Shown here in pieces: positions 45,826 through 56,690 of a DNA stretch of 64,000 nt. The notes below the pieces were generated by a model. That model ran no database searches and was not told the origin of the DNA. It saw only the letters and a program-made list of their open reading frames with translations. The stretch comes from Isoetes taiwanensis (lineage: Eukaryota; Streptophyta; Lycopodiopsida; Isoetales; Isoetaceae), in assembly GCA_021234155.1 (NCBI GenBank), contig JAJEKV010000201.1:186001-250000 (forward strand), given 5' to 3'. The position numbers and the translations under genes are program-made. Numbering within the stretch: the stretch's first letter is position 1; the number at the start of each line of letters is the position of its first letter.

Positions 45826-45893
45826 TTCTAGTGGAGCTCAAACCTAGATCCTTCGACTTATAAGAACGATGCTCTAACCAATTGGGTTAGTCA
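45826..45893 (-). pseudogene. Second tRNA-like unit, degenerate (copy A)
   Basis: The minus strand has TTGGTTAGAGCATCG, loop CTTATAA and a T-arm remnant GGTTTGAGCTCC. The acceptor arms do not pair. It is diverged from the unit before it. Confidence 0.5.
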
Positions 45894-45943
45894 CATTTCA
45901 AGGACACTAATATGTTGCATTACATATTTGACTTGATGCCTAT

Positions 45944-45992
45944 GGTCCTAGTGGGGCTCGAACCCATGCCCTTCGGCTCATAAGATCAAAGA
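45944..45992 (-). pseudogene. Third tRNA-like unit, 3' half only (copy A)
   Basis: Only the anticodon 3' arm, T-arm (GGGTTCGAGCCCC) and acceptor 3' strand (TAGGACC) are present; the 5' half is replaced by AAAGAGGATTATAG sequence. Confidence 0.55.
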
Positions 45993-46590
45993 GGATTATA
46001 GTACCAACGTGTGCACGTCACACTGACCCCAATTTTTGGTCCACATTTGTTTTTTAGTTATGCGGAAGTGTTGTTTTATGCCAAAACAACACCAAAATGG
46101 CCCCCCAAAGTCCATGTGGCCCGTTTATCCGGATTTGCACAAAGAGACAGTGGTTTTTTGGCAAAAATTTTCCACGGTGGTCTTTTGGCAGAAAAATCCA
46201 CGCGTAGGAAAAATTGACATAGTTTTTGTGATTTTTTGTCAACGTGTCCTTTTTTTTCACTGTTGTTTTTATCAGTTTTTTCTACGTGTGGTTCTTTTTT
46301 TGTCACTGTTGTTTTTTTGAGAAGTCATGCGTTATTTTTTTTAAAAGTACATGCATAGATTTACGTATTACTACACATGAAGAAGTAAAAAAGACAGATC
46401 TTTTTTTCTTTTTCTATACGTTTTGTTTTTTTTTCTCTACTTGTAGTTTTTAAAAGTTGTCATTGTTTTCTTAGAGAAAGATACATAGTTTTTAAAGAAA
46501 TCCACATGTAGCATCTAAAAATAATTGCTATTTTTAAACATTGTTTTCCTCAATATTATATGTAGCTATTAAAAAGTAGACACGTTACTT
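45993..46590. other. AT-rich end of duplication unit A
   Basis: T-rich sequence with GTTGTTTTT and TCTACGTGTGG words, no gene. It begins GTACCAACGTGTGCACGTCA just after the tRNA-like trio. It is repeated at 52912-53512. Confidence 0.5.
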
Positions 46591-47842
46591 TTTCCTTCTT
46601 TCCACCCTTCCTTTTTCTTTTTCCATGTCTTTTTCCCCTTTCCCTCCCCTCCACTGCTCCCTTGCTTCCCTTTCCCCTTTTTCTCCTTCCCTTTTCCTGA
46701 TGGATTTTCTCTTTGTGTTTTCCTCCTTTGCCGATCCATTCCCCGTGCACTTTTTTTCTTCCTTTCTGTTTCCTTTTCCACCTTTTGCACATTTGTCTTA
46801 TTCTCTTATTTTTCTATACCCATTTTCCTCTTTTTCTCACCCTTTCTCTCTTCCTCTTTTCTTTTCCTTTTTTTTTCGCTTCTTTTTTTCTCTTTCTTCA
46901 CCATTTTCCTCTTCCCCTTTCTCTCATGCCTTTTCCCCTTCCCTTTTCTCATTTCACTCTTTCCCTTTTTCTTGTGCCCTTTTTCCGGTTCCCTTTCCCC
47001 TTTTTCTTTCTTCTCATTTTTTCTTTTTCTATGCCCTTTTTTCCCTTCCCTTCTTCCCATTCTTTTCTTGTTCCCCTTGTCCCTTCCCTTTTCCTCATTT
47101 TCCTAACCTTTCCTCTTCCCCTTTTTCTCGATCGCTTTTTCCCTTCCCTTTCTCTCTCTTTTTTTTTTTTCCTTTTCCTATGCCATTTTCCCCTTCCTTT
47201 TCCTCTTTCCTCAACGCTTCTCTTTTTCTCCCTTTTCCCACGCTTTTTTTCCCTCCCTTTCCCATGTTTTTTTTTTTCTCCTCCCTTTTTCTATGCTTTT
47301 TTCCACCTTCCTTTTCCCCTTTTCCCAGGCTCTTTTTTCCCCCCTTTTCCCATGTTTTTTTTCTCCTCCCTTTTTCCATGCTTTTTTCCTCCTTCCTTTT
47401 CCCCTTTCTTTCTCCTTCCTTTTCTCATTTCTTCAACCTTTCCCTCTTCCTTTTTTTTCGGTACCCGTTTCCCTTTTTTTTTCCACTTTACCTCTTCCCT
47501 TTTCCCTCGTGCCCTTTTCCCAGGTTCCTTTTTCCCTCCCTTTTTTTTTCATCTTTCCCTTTTCCTTTTTCCATGTCTTTTTCTCTTCTCTTATCCTCAT
47601 CCTTTTCCTGTTTCCCTTTTCCCCATGCCTTTTTGCCCTTCACATTCTCTCTTTCCACTTTCCTTTTCATTTTCCCCCCTTTTCCTTTACCCATTCGCCT
47701 TAAGAGATTAAAGCATGACCAATCACGGTAGAGGTAAGTCGAGCAATAAATCTCGGCCTTCAAATGCACCAAGATGATCTCGACCATTCAAATTAGGGCT
47801 TGATCCAATCCAAGACTTACGGTATAACATTATAATGTAAGA
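46591..47842 (-). mobile_element. Helitron element 1, duplicate, 3' part missing
   Basis: Pyrimidine tract plus the conserved 5' domain ending TCTTACATTATAATG (minus strand) at 47842. Its 3' hairpin end was not included in the duplication. Confidence 0.75.
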
Positions 47843-50800
47843 CTAGAAATGGAGCCCAGCGTTGCTGGGCATAGCTAGGAACTATAAATGACTGGAGTAA
47901 ATTGTTAGATGAATTCACGTTCTTAAAATCACACAATTACATTTCCACCTCCCCTTCCTTTCCTTTTCCTTTTCCTTTTACGCTTCGATGCCCTTTTTTT
48001 TCCCTCCTTTCCTTTTTTTGATTTTTTTTATTTACTTTTTTTCTTTTTCCACTCTTCCATTTCTACCATCTTCCTTTTCCCTTTTTTGTTTTCCCCTTCC
48101 ATTTTTATTTTTTTGATTTCGCAATCCATTTTCTCCTAATTCTGGTTGCTCTTTCCTTTTTCCTTTTTCACCCTTTCTCCACCCCTTTTCCTTTTTCTTT
48201 TTTTGCTTCCTTTTCCATTTTTCTATTCCCTCCTTTTCCCTTTTTTCTTTTTTCTATTTTTCTCTTCTTTTTTGTTCTCCCCTCCACTTCCTATTTTCCT
48301 ATTTTCCTATCTTACCTTTATTTTTCCCTCATTCCCTTTCTTCTCCTCCCCATTCCACTTCCCCTTTTTCTTTTATCTTTTATCCTTTTCTTTTTCTCCG
48401 CTCCCCTCTCCTCTCCTTCCCTCCCCTTCGCTTCGCTTCCCTTTTCCCTTTCCCTTTCGCTTCCAATGGTCTTTTTCCCTTCCCTTTTCCTCCTTTTCCA
48501 GCCTTTTCTCTCTTCTACTTTTTCCTGTACAATTCTCCCTTCCATCTCCACCTCCCTTTTCGTTTTCCTATTCTCTTCCCTTTTCCCATATCCTTTTCTC
48601 CAGTTTTTTCTTCTCTTTTTCCCAGTGCCTTTTTTGCCCTTCCCTTTATTTTCGTGCTTTTTTTCCTTTTTTTTCCTCCTTCTTTGTTCTTTTTCCTTTC
48701 CTTTTTTCCATACCTTCCCTTTTTCCCTTTCCTCACAGTTTTCCTCTTTCTTTTTTTTCCCTTCACTTTTTCCCCGTTCTTCTAGTTTTTTCTATGCCCT
48801 TTTTCCTTCCCTTCCCCGATTCCCCCTCTCTTTTTCTTTTCCCTTTTCCTTTCTCTTACGCCTCCCTTTTCTCTTTTCCTTTTTTCGGTGTCCTTTTTCC
48901 CTTCCCTTTCGCCTTTCCCCACATTTTTCCTCTTCCCCTCCCAGTGTCCCTTTTCACTCCCTCCCCCTCCCCCTTTCCCTTTTCTTTTCCCTTTTCCCTT
49001 CCCTTCTCTCTACCCTTTTCCTCTTCCCTTTTTTCCCGTGCCCTTTTACTCCCCGTCCTCACCCGGATTAAGCGGCAACTAGAGGTTCTGTGGATATGCA
49101 AAATGCAAATCACACGGGTTGTAATGCGAGAGTTATGCACAGCCGGATCTGGGATGTGGGACAACCATTCACTAGCGGTATTGGGGTCCGCCAGATGTCC
49201 TCTTTTCCCAACATTGTTTGGTGCGTACATTGACCGGTTGGAACACCGGCTCATGGACAATGGGGTGGCGGGACCCAACTTTTGCATCAGGTCATCGGAC
49301 AACTCATCTATGCGACGATGTTGACCTCTTAGCTCACACTCCGGAGGATATGCGATCTCACTTAGATGCTCTGGATACATTACTACCGGGCCCGGAGACA
49401 TGAGCGTCAATCGGCCAAGACCAAGGTGGTCCTAATCTCATCCTCGCGCCATCCAAGGCCCCTTCATTCACTTATCGAGGGCAACAAGTGGAGGTGACAC
49501 CCACCTACATGTATCTCGGGAGTGGAGTTTCCTTCTACACTATCTTTGGGACACTTCCATAAGATTGCGTGTAGCGGCGGGCCGGAAAGCACTCTATGCA
49601 ATGCAGAACAATAACCACGAGGCGTAACTATATGATTGGGGGCATCGGGCACATCTGTTCGGGGTATTGGTAGAGCCCGTTCTTTTGTGCGGGTTGAAGT
49701 CAGGGGCCGGTGGTGTCCCTTGCTACTTGGGCGACTTGGAACAAAAGAAGGCCTTCTTAGCACGGGCACTTTCGGGTGAAATCCACGGTCCCATATCAAA
49801 TTTTTGTTGCGAGAGACAGGTTTCCTGCCACTTCGAAATGAAATGGCCCTTGATAGACACATCGTCTATTTCCGAAAGGTGGTGAATATGGATGATGATC
49901 GTCTCACCGCGACTTGGCTTATGCAAAGGGCAATGGGACCACAACGACTCAAGAATTGTTGGAAGGATAAAAGAGTGCAGTGGCTAACTAGATGGAATGT
50001 CCGGGAGCACATGTGCATCCGGTAGAAACAGAGGCGCATCGTGATGACTGAGATGTTACCTTGATGCTTGTTTCTCCAAAGCAAGCTTTGGGATTCGAGG
50101 GCTGCGGAGCAAGTCAAAACAAAGACATTACAAGCAAAGACATAAATCCGGCATATCGCCTCCATTCGCCTGAGTGCCCACCATCTCTGGATTGAGGCAG
50201 TCGATGGATTGGGGAGCCACGTCGGGATAGGGTTTGTTAGTCTTTGGGGCTGTTGAGGATGAGTGTCACACTTTCCGTACTGCCCAGCATATGATCAGAT
50301 TCGGACACGCTATGCTCAGTTGATTAGACCTGATGAGCCGCTACACATGATACTGGGCACGACTTCGGTGCGCCCACTCGGATCATACATTCAGGAAGTA
50401 CTGGACTTGAGGGCTCAGATATGCCCCCAGTCAACCATTTAATTGATGTCAGTAGTCTTATTGCTGCCACGGTGTTTCCCTCGAAAACCCTTCGGGGCGG
50501 GGGTTTTTTAATCCGGGCGATAATGTGATCGTGCTTGCGCTTTTGTATTGGGTCCCATAGGCCGATTGGTCTCCGTGGACGATAAAAACAATTCTATTCT
50601 ATTCTATTCTTTTCGTAGTGTCCTTTTTCCGTTCCTTTTCTCCCTTTCTTTTCTTTTCCCTTTTTCTGTGCTCTTTTTCCTTTTATTTTCCCTTTTCCTT
50701 CTTTCCTTTTTACCCGTGCCTTTTTTCCTTTCACTTTGCCCTTTTCTCCTCCCATTTCCTTTTTCCTTTCCCTTTTCAAGGCATGGCCAATCACAGTAGT

Positions 50801-50905
50801 AGGAAGTCGTGCGATAAATCTTATCTTTCGGATGTAATTAGATGATCTCGACCGTATAAATTAGGGTTTGATTCATGACATACGCTAAAACTTTATAATA
50901 TAAGA
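47842..50905 (-). mobile_element. Pyrimidine-filled Helitron, element 2 duplicate
   Basis: Minus-strand 5' TCTTATATTATAAAG at 50905; 3' hairpin GCCCAGC-GTT-GCTGGGC at 47854-47870 (plus view) and CTAGT at 47842-47846. The hairpin is perfect here. Pyrimidine tracts lie at 47940-49060 and 50592-50782. Confidence 0.78.
49060..50500 (+). pseudogene. Reverse transcriptase relic, duplicate copy
   Basis: Reads CPLFPTLFGAYIDRLEHRLM, then NGVAGPNFCIR; the YADD region is again broken (GCGACGATG where GCAGATGATG is expected). VEVTPTYMY and VEPVLLCGLKSG AGG follow. Some parts are cleaner than the first copy and others worse. Confidence 0.65.
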
Positions 50906-51380
50906 TGTATAGGGTAGATTGCAGTTTGGATTTGGGGGAATCCAGCAAATGCCATTTTGATCCATTTATTATGAGCAAGAACTCTCGAAGATGGAAAAAA
51001 GATTCGTAGAGTGTTATAAAGCCATTTTTATTGACAATGAATTGGCTCCTAGAACAAAATCAGAAAAAATAAAGATGGAAAAGAAAGGAAACCCTCCAAA
51101 AGATTATTGAACCTGAATATAGAACCATAGGATCTTTTATCAATGTCATGGAATCTTTTATCAAATTCAAAACATAATGATCAACTACTGCTAAGTTTTG
51201 GAATAAATAACCAGGATGCAATTTCAACTTCCAAAATATCTTGCTTAGCCGAAAACATTGCCATCAAATGAAATAGGCAATCTTTTATGAAGCAACTAAA
51301 AAGCAGAAAAAGAACATCGCATAACCCAAACAGCAAAAAATTGAAGGAGGCACATTTCGATAGGTAAGAGTTCGCCAGTC
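50906..51380. other. Unassigned spacer in duplication unit B
   Basis: Counterpart of 43991-44460. No gene recognised. Confidence 0.5.
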
Positions 51381-52560
51381 ATCACCTAACACATCTTCGT
51401 ATATGTGGCATAGTTATGATAAAGGACCTGATCAGGAGACTCTTCAAAGTCATGGTCTGCCTCAGTGTCACTGTCATCTGTATTGTGGTCTCTCCCACCA
51501 TTTGATTGAAGACAGAGCTTCTTATTCAAATTCACCTTTACCATTACCTCATCTTGTTTATTGTGCCTTTTAGCCAAATCTGGCTAGTTATTGGATATTT
51601 TCTATCTTATGTTACGTCCTCTGGCAATTCTTTGCTAGTTCTTGAATCAGTTCCTACTATGGTAGCATTTCTTATGCTATGTTCTGACATTTCTATGCTG
51701 AAGTCAAGTAGTGCATACTTGGTACATGGCAAGATACATCCATCTTTTAAGCAATCTTCTAACCAATCGTAGAATATAATAGACTGGAATAGATAATAAA
51801 AAAGCATAATCTCCAAACATCGAAGGAATGTTATCTTCAAGTTCATATCTACGAAAAATAAAGCTCATAAGCCAATGGTTAGTAAAGAATGATGCAATAC
51901 GCAAACACACATATAATTGCCAATTACAATATACGAATGCTTAACTAGAGTACTTCTATTTGTGAAAGATTTCATGCACCAAAAGGAATTCTGATATACC
52001 GGTGCTCTGGAATGCTTTAACTTGGAAAGGTCTATAGCCTTTTCCAAAAATTCTTTATTGATTGCAAGAATATGAGTCCCGCCATCCTTAAATTCTTCCA
52101 TTAATATTATCATGTAACCACCAAGGCTAGTAACTCGGGACTTCCAAATCAGCATACGCAACTAGGCATCCCCCCCCCCCCACCCATCCACAAGAAGGCA
52201 TGTATATCACCAAATAATCCTATCTTTTCAGGCTCTGTCTGATTATTAGTTTCAAGCTCTATATCAGATCTGAGACGTTTTTTCTGCTTGCAAGATTTCC
52301 CTTGAGAATATATAGGTAGGTTTAAGCTGCAATCCTTAACCTTTTGTATCCATTCTCTACAAATTTTGATAAGTTCTTTTCTTCTTCTGCTAGAGATTCT
52401 AATCCCATCAGATCAGCACAATGCTCCTCATTAATACGATCTGGATTACAAGGCATGTTTCCTTTTTCATGCCCATCTCCTAATACAACAAACAATTCAT
52501 CTTACCTGATTCCTGCTTCACCAGCACCCAAACTTTCCACATCTAATATTTTTTACAATT
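51381..52560 (-). pseudogene. Unidentified minus-strand gene relic, copy B
   Basis: Reading downward on the minus strand, coding-like pieces are MPCNPDRINEEHCADLMGLE and SLAEEEKNLSKFVENGYKRL (around 52470-52330), TSLGGYMIILMEEFKDGG and LEKAIDLSKLKHSRAPVYQN (52161-51990), YELEDNIPSMFGDYAF (about 51860-51800), and KRHNKQDEVMVKVNLNKK followed by DDSDTEADHDFEESPD (51577-51420). Possible splice sites separate them. I do not recognise the protein. It may be a captured or fossil multi-exon gene. Confidence 0.4.
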
Positions 52561-52624
52561 TAAAAAGTAGAGTTAGAATTATGAACCTTCATTTGTCGAA
52601 TAATAAATTCAAATTAATGCCGAT

Positions 52625-52697
52625 GGTCCTATTGGGGCTCGAACCCACGACTTTCGGTTCATAAGACCGATGCTCTATCCAACTGAGCTACAAGATC
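52625..52697 (-). tRNA. tRNA-like sequence, UAU anticodon (copy B)
   Basis: 73 nt on the minus strand. D-arm GCTC-AGTTGGATA-GAGC, anticodon arm TCGGT-CTTATGA-ACCGA (UAU, Ile), T-arm GTGGG-TTCGAGC-CCCA; box A-like and box B (GGTTCGAGCC) are intact. The acceptor has one A:C mismatch at position 2. It could be a functional tRNA or a tRNA-derived repeat. The degenerate second and third units follow at about 52745-52812 and 52863-52911. Confidence 0.5.
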
Positions 52698-52911
52698 TTC
52701 GGCTAACTTATTAATGATGCATTACAGATTTGAATTGATGCATATTCTAGTGGAGCTCAAACCTAGATCCTTCGACTTATAAGAACGATGCTCTAACCAA
52801 TTGGGTTAGTCACATTTCAAGGACACTAATATGTTGCATTACATATTTGACTTGATGCCTATGGTCCTAGTGGGGCTCGAACCCATGCCCTTCGGCTCAT
52901 AAGATCAAAGA

Positions 52912-53512
52912 GGATTATAGTACCAACGTGTGCACGTCACACTGACCCCAATTTTTGGTCCACATTTGTTTTTTAGTTGTACGGAAGTGTTGTTTTATGC
53001 CAAAAACAACACCAAAATGGCCCCAAAAGTCCATGTGGCCCGTTTATCCGGATTTGCACAAAGAGACAGTGGTTTTTTGGCAAAAATTTTCCACGGTGGT
53101 CTTTTGGCAGAAAAATCCACGCGTAGGAAAAATTGACATAGTTTTTGTGATTTTTTGTCAACGTGTCCTTTTTTTTCACTGTTGTTTTTATCAGTTTTTT
53201 CTACGTGTGGTTCTTTTTTTGTCACTGTTGTTTTTTTGAGAAGTCATGCGTTATTTTTTTTAAAAGTACATGCATAGATTTACGTATTACTACACATGAA
53301 GAAGTAAAAAAGACAGATCTTTTTTTCTTTTTCTATGCGTTTTGTTTTTTTTTCTCTACTTGTAGTTTTTAAAAGTTGTCATTGTTTTCTTAGAGAAAGA
53401 TACATAGTTTTTAAAGAAATCCACATGTAGCATCTAAAAATAATTGCTATTTTTAAACATTGTTTTCCTCAATATTATATGTAGCTATTAAAAAGTAGAC
53501 ACGTTACTTTTT
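52912..53512. other. AT-rich end of duplication unit B
   Basis: Repeat of 45993-46590; no gene. After it, unique sequence resumes with TTAAATTAGTTG. Confidence 0.5.
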
Positions 53513-55678
53513 AAATTAGTTGTTTCCAAGTGTTGTTTTTGCAAGAAAATTAAAATAAAATATCCGTGGACTTTTTTTAAGTTTACAAAAACAACATGTT
53601 TGGTTCCACGTGGACATCTTTTTAAGCAATCAAACTTTGACACGTGGCACTCATTCTTTATACATGGATATCTTTTTAACTAATCAAACCTTGACACGTG
53701 GCACCAATTCTTTAAAAAAAAAATCACAGCTAGTAGTGATAATTTCAATCTGCAAAATATAAAGCACCGCAACATTTGAATACAAACACAAACAAAATGA
53801 ATACAAATGAATACAGCCTTTTAAGAAAGGCTTTAAGAATCAAACCCAAAAATTAAGACAAATATTATTAGATTGCAATCTAAATTTTAACATTACATTG
53901 AGATTAATGGTTAAAGGTTCAGAATAATTAAATTAACGGTGATCAAAACATGAGACTGTTACTCATATAACAGGTAATTTGAAAACACTGTTACTCATAT
54001 AACCGGTATTGACTCGGTACTAGCATAGTTGACTGTGCCAATGGCACTGTAACATCCTAAAACATAAAAATGTCTAAAGCATACAAATGTCTGCGAGGAT
54101 TTGTCTTTTAGCAAAAATAATTTGCTTCTGCCAGTGTTGCCTTCAGCAATAGTGTGTTTATTTTAGCTCCAACACCTAGAGCAGACTCTGTTTTGCCGTC
54201 TGCCACAAGTTTGAAAGAGACCCCTTTTCTTGGAAGTAATCCTGCCCTATTGAAGACATATGTGTCTGGATCAAAACAAACAATTTAGAAAAAGGATTTT
54301 AGAAAAAGCTAAGCAATGAAAAACAAACAGACTGGACTTACCTGATTTGGACAAGTCTCAAAGGCTGTCGCATCTAATCCGGAACACAAGTTCCTGATTT
54401 GCAGGGAACAACATGGTAGCTGGGGGATCTGCTAGATTCTGGAATGTACAAATGATGCTGATGATATTGAATGGGACAGCCATGAGCTGATCGGCCGCTC
54501 CTCTTCCAGCCTTAGGTACAGAAAGGACGCAGGTCTATTAAGCTATGCTGGGAAGCAGAACTCGGCCACCAAATAGAGACCAGCCACACTAACCCCAACC
54601 TTTTCTTAAATCCGTGCAGATCTAGCCACAATAGTCGAGGAATAAGATCTGCTATACTGGCCTCTCCCAGCAATTTAAAATTTTCAGCAAGCAGGGCACT
54701 AAGCTGAGCGCCTTGGATAGCTCTCCTGATCAACTGAGAAAAGTTGATTTCTTTGATGATCCGAATCCGAATCAGGGCAGCATCACCTGTAGGGAGGCTG
54801 TGAAGCAGGGAAGCGCCATAGCCGTGAAGTAGGGCGGCATCAGCTGTAGGAGGACCGTGAAGCAGGGCGGCCATAGCCGTGAAGCAGGGAGGCATCGGCT
54901 ATAGGAAGGCCGCGAAACGGGGGGGCGCCATAGCCGTGAAGCAAGGCGGGCAGCTCTCCCCTTTCTCTGATTGGGACGCATAGAGTAGGAAAGCGGGAAA
55001 GTAGCAAACCAATAGGAGCAAAGTACTCGGATCACCATCCGGGCCGTTTATATTTGCTAAATCTGGACCGTTCTTCTTAACCTTTGATGGCATTTTTTCA
55101 TCCATATAATTTATCTTCAATTTTAAACTTATGATAAATGTTCCACTCCTTTGGGGGGGAGGGATTTTTCCTTATGGGTTCTGCTACGTTCAAGCCATAT
55201 GGCCATAGCCAAGATGGCTGGGACGTGCACTGCGCCACCTTCCTGGTTGTATAAGCTCAAGAAGTCCTTATTTTTAATTCTCAATGAGTGCCCGAAAATT
55301 TTTGAGGACAACTCATTGAAATTGGAAAAATCTCCCAGCAAATATATTTGTACAAAGCAAAACATTCCCTGTAGGATCTCACAGTCATTAGCTCAAATTT
55401 AAGTGCATTAACTCAAATTTAAGAATCTATAGGCAATGCTGAAGTCATGGGTGAAAAGCTTTTGAAAAAAAAGTATAGACGGAAATTTGCCAGAGTTCAT
55501 TGCACCAAATGTATGTCCAACTCGTTTGTCCGTATTGAATACTTTGAATTGTACCTCGCGTATTTTTAATTTTTTAACTGCAGAAACAGAAAAACAACAT
55601 AAGACATACCGATGGGATTATTTTAGAAAAATTACTAGATAAGATTATTTATTTATGGACTTCTTTGCATTCTTTAAC
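53513..55678. other. Unassigned, with two short arrays
   Basis: At 53600-53710 a ~61-bp unit with CTTTTTAA, AATCAAAC and TTGACACGTGGCAC is duplicated; ACACGTGGC is a G-box-like word. At 54775-54955 GTGAAGCAGGG, CATAGCC and GGCATC(A/G)GC words alternate in an imperfect array. No gene recognised. Confidence 0.4.
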
Positions 55679-55878
55679 AGACAATTGAGGATCTACATAA
55701 GGTTGGATGCTCATTGGTAGAAGAACAAAGAATCGTCATGAAAATGCGCATTTCAGATGAATACATGAAGAAGCAAGTTGGGCCTGGTGGTGCTTTATCC
55801 CTCTCAATGTTCCAAGTTTCGAACTCCAGCCAAATGAAAGCAGAATCTTGTTATACAAACAAAATGGCAAAATTTTGA
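55679..55878 (+). pseudogene. Exon-like fragment, gene unknown
   Basis: After TTCTTTAACAG, the plus strand reads IEDLHKVGCSLVEEQRIVMK, then MRISDEYMKKQVGPGGALSL and SMFQVSNSSQMKAES before a stop. The reading is open but unidentified. Confidence 0.3.
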
Positions 55879-55914
55879 CCCAATAGCCACCTAGGCACCA
55901 ACGAATTTTGACGC

Positions 55915-56690
55915 ATGCCACCTAGGCACCAACATGCCAAGGTGGCTCAAACATGCCAAGGTGGCTCAAACATGCCACGTGGGCTCCAACATGCCACCTA
56001 GGCTCCAGCATGCCAAGGTGGCTCAAACATGCCACGTGGCTCCTAACATGCCACCTAGGCTCCAACATGCCAAGGTGGCTCAAACATGCCACTTGGCTCA
56101 AACATGCCAAGGTGGCTCAAACATGCCACCTAGGCTCAAACATGCCAAGGTGGCTCAAACATACCACTAAGGTGGCTTCAACATGCCAAGGTGGCTCAAG
56201 CATGCCATGCTGGTTCTAACATGCCATGCAGGCATTAACATGCCAAGGTGGTGCAAACATGCCACGTGGGCTCCAACATGCCACCTAGGCTCAAACATGC
56301 CATGCCAAGGTGGCTCGAACACTCCAACATGCCACCTTGTCATGTTGGAGCCTAGGTGGCATGTTTGAGCCACCTTGGCATGTTTGAGCCTAGGTGGCCT
56401 GTTAATGCCCACGTGGCATGTTGGGGCCTAGGAGGCATGTTGGAGCCTAGGTGGCGTGTTTGAGCCATCTTGGTATGTTTGAGCCAACTTGGCATGATTA
56501 AACAACCTTGGCATGTTACAACTTACGTGGCATGTTTGAGCCACCTTGTCATGTTTGAGCCTAGGTGGCATGTGTGAGCCACCTTGGCATGTTGGAGCCT
56601 AGGTGGCATGTTGGAGTTCACGTGGCATGTTTGAGCCACCTTGGCATGTTTGAGCCTAGGTGGCATGTTGGAGCCTAGGTAGCGTTATGG
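55915..56690. repeat. Minisatellite in inverted halves
   Basis: From 55915 to about 56330 the unit AACATGCCAAGGTGGCTCA (variants CCACCTAGGCTC, CCACGTGGGCTC) repeats every 19-20 bp about twenty times. From about 56335 to 56690 the reverse complement (TTTGAGCCACCTTGGCATG) repeats, with ~21-bp units. The switch point is at 56318-56352 (CTCCAACATG...CATGTTGGAG). The whole array can fold into a long hairpin. No cas genes or unique spacers, so not CRISPR. Confidence 0.85.

Larger units (their letters stand above)
39747..46590. repeat. Tandem segmental duplication, unit A (6.84 kb)
   Basis: From the phrase CCTTCTTTCCACCCTTCC near 39750 to GACACGTTACTTTTT near 46590, this block is repeated immediately downstream (offset 6844 at the left edge, 6928 around 40921, 6919 at the right edge). 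It contains the pyrimidine tail of Helitron 1, all of Helitron 2, a gene relic and a tRNA-like cluster. The junction at 46585-46600 joins AT-rich sequence to the pyrimidine tract with a shared run of T. Confidence 0.9.
46591..53512. repeat. Tandem segmental duplication, unit B (6.92 kb)
   Basis: Second copy of 39747-46590. It differs by a ~84-bp expansion in the first pyrimidine tract (extra TTCCCAGG...TTTCCCATG units near 47260-47360) and by many 1-4 base changes. Helitron 1 is present only as its right-hand part. Confidence 0.9.

Noticed and set aside
46625-49324. Equivalent long open frames in the duplicated block
   Set aside because: Same low-complexity pyrimidine tracts as in the first copy; not genes.
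55915-56690. CRISPR-like spacing of short repeats
   Set aside because: Units are contiguous and diverged with no unique spacers, and the context is a plant nuclear genome.
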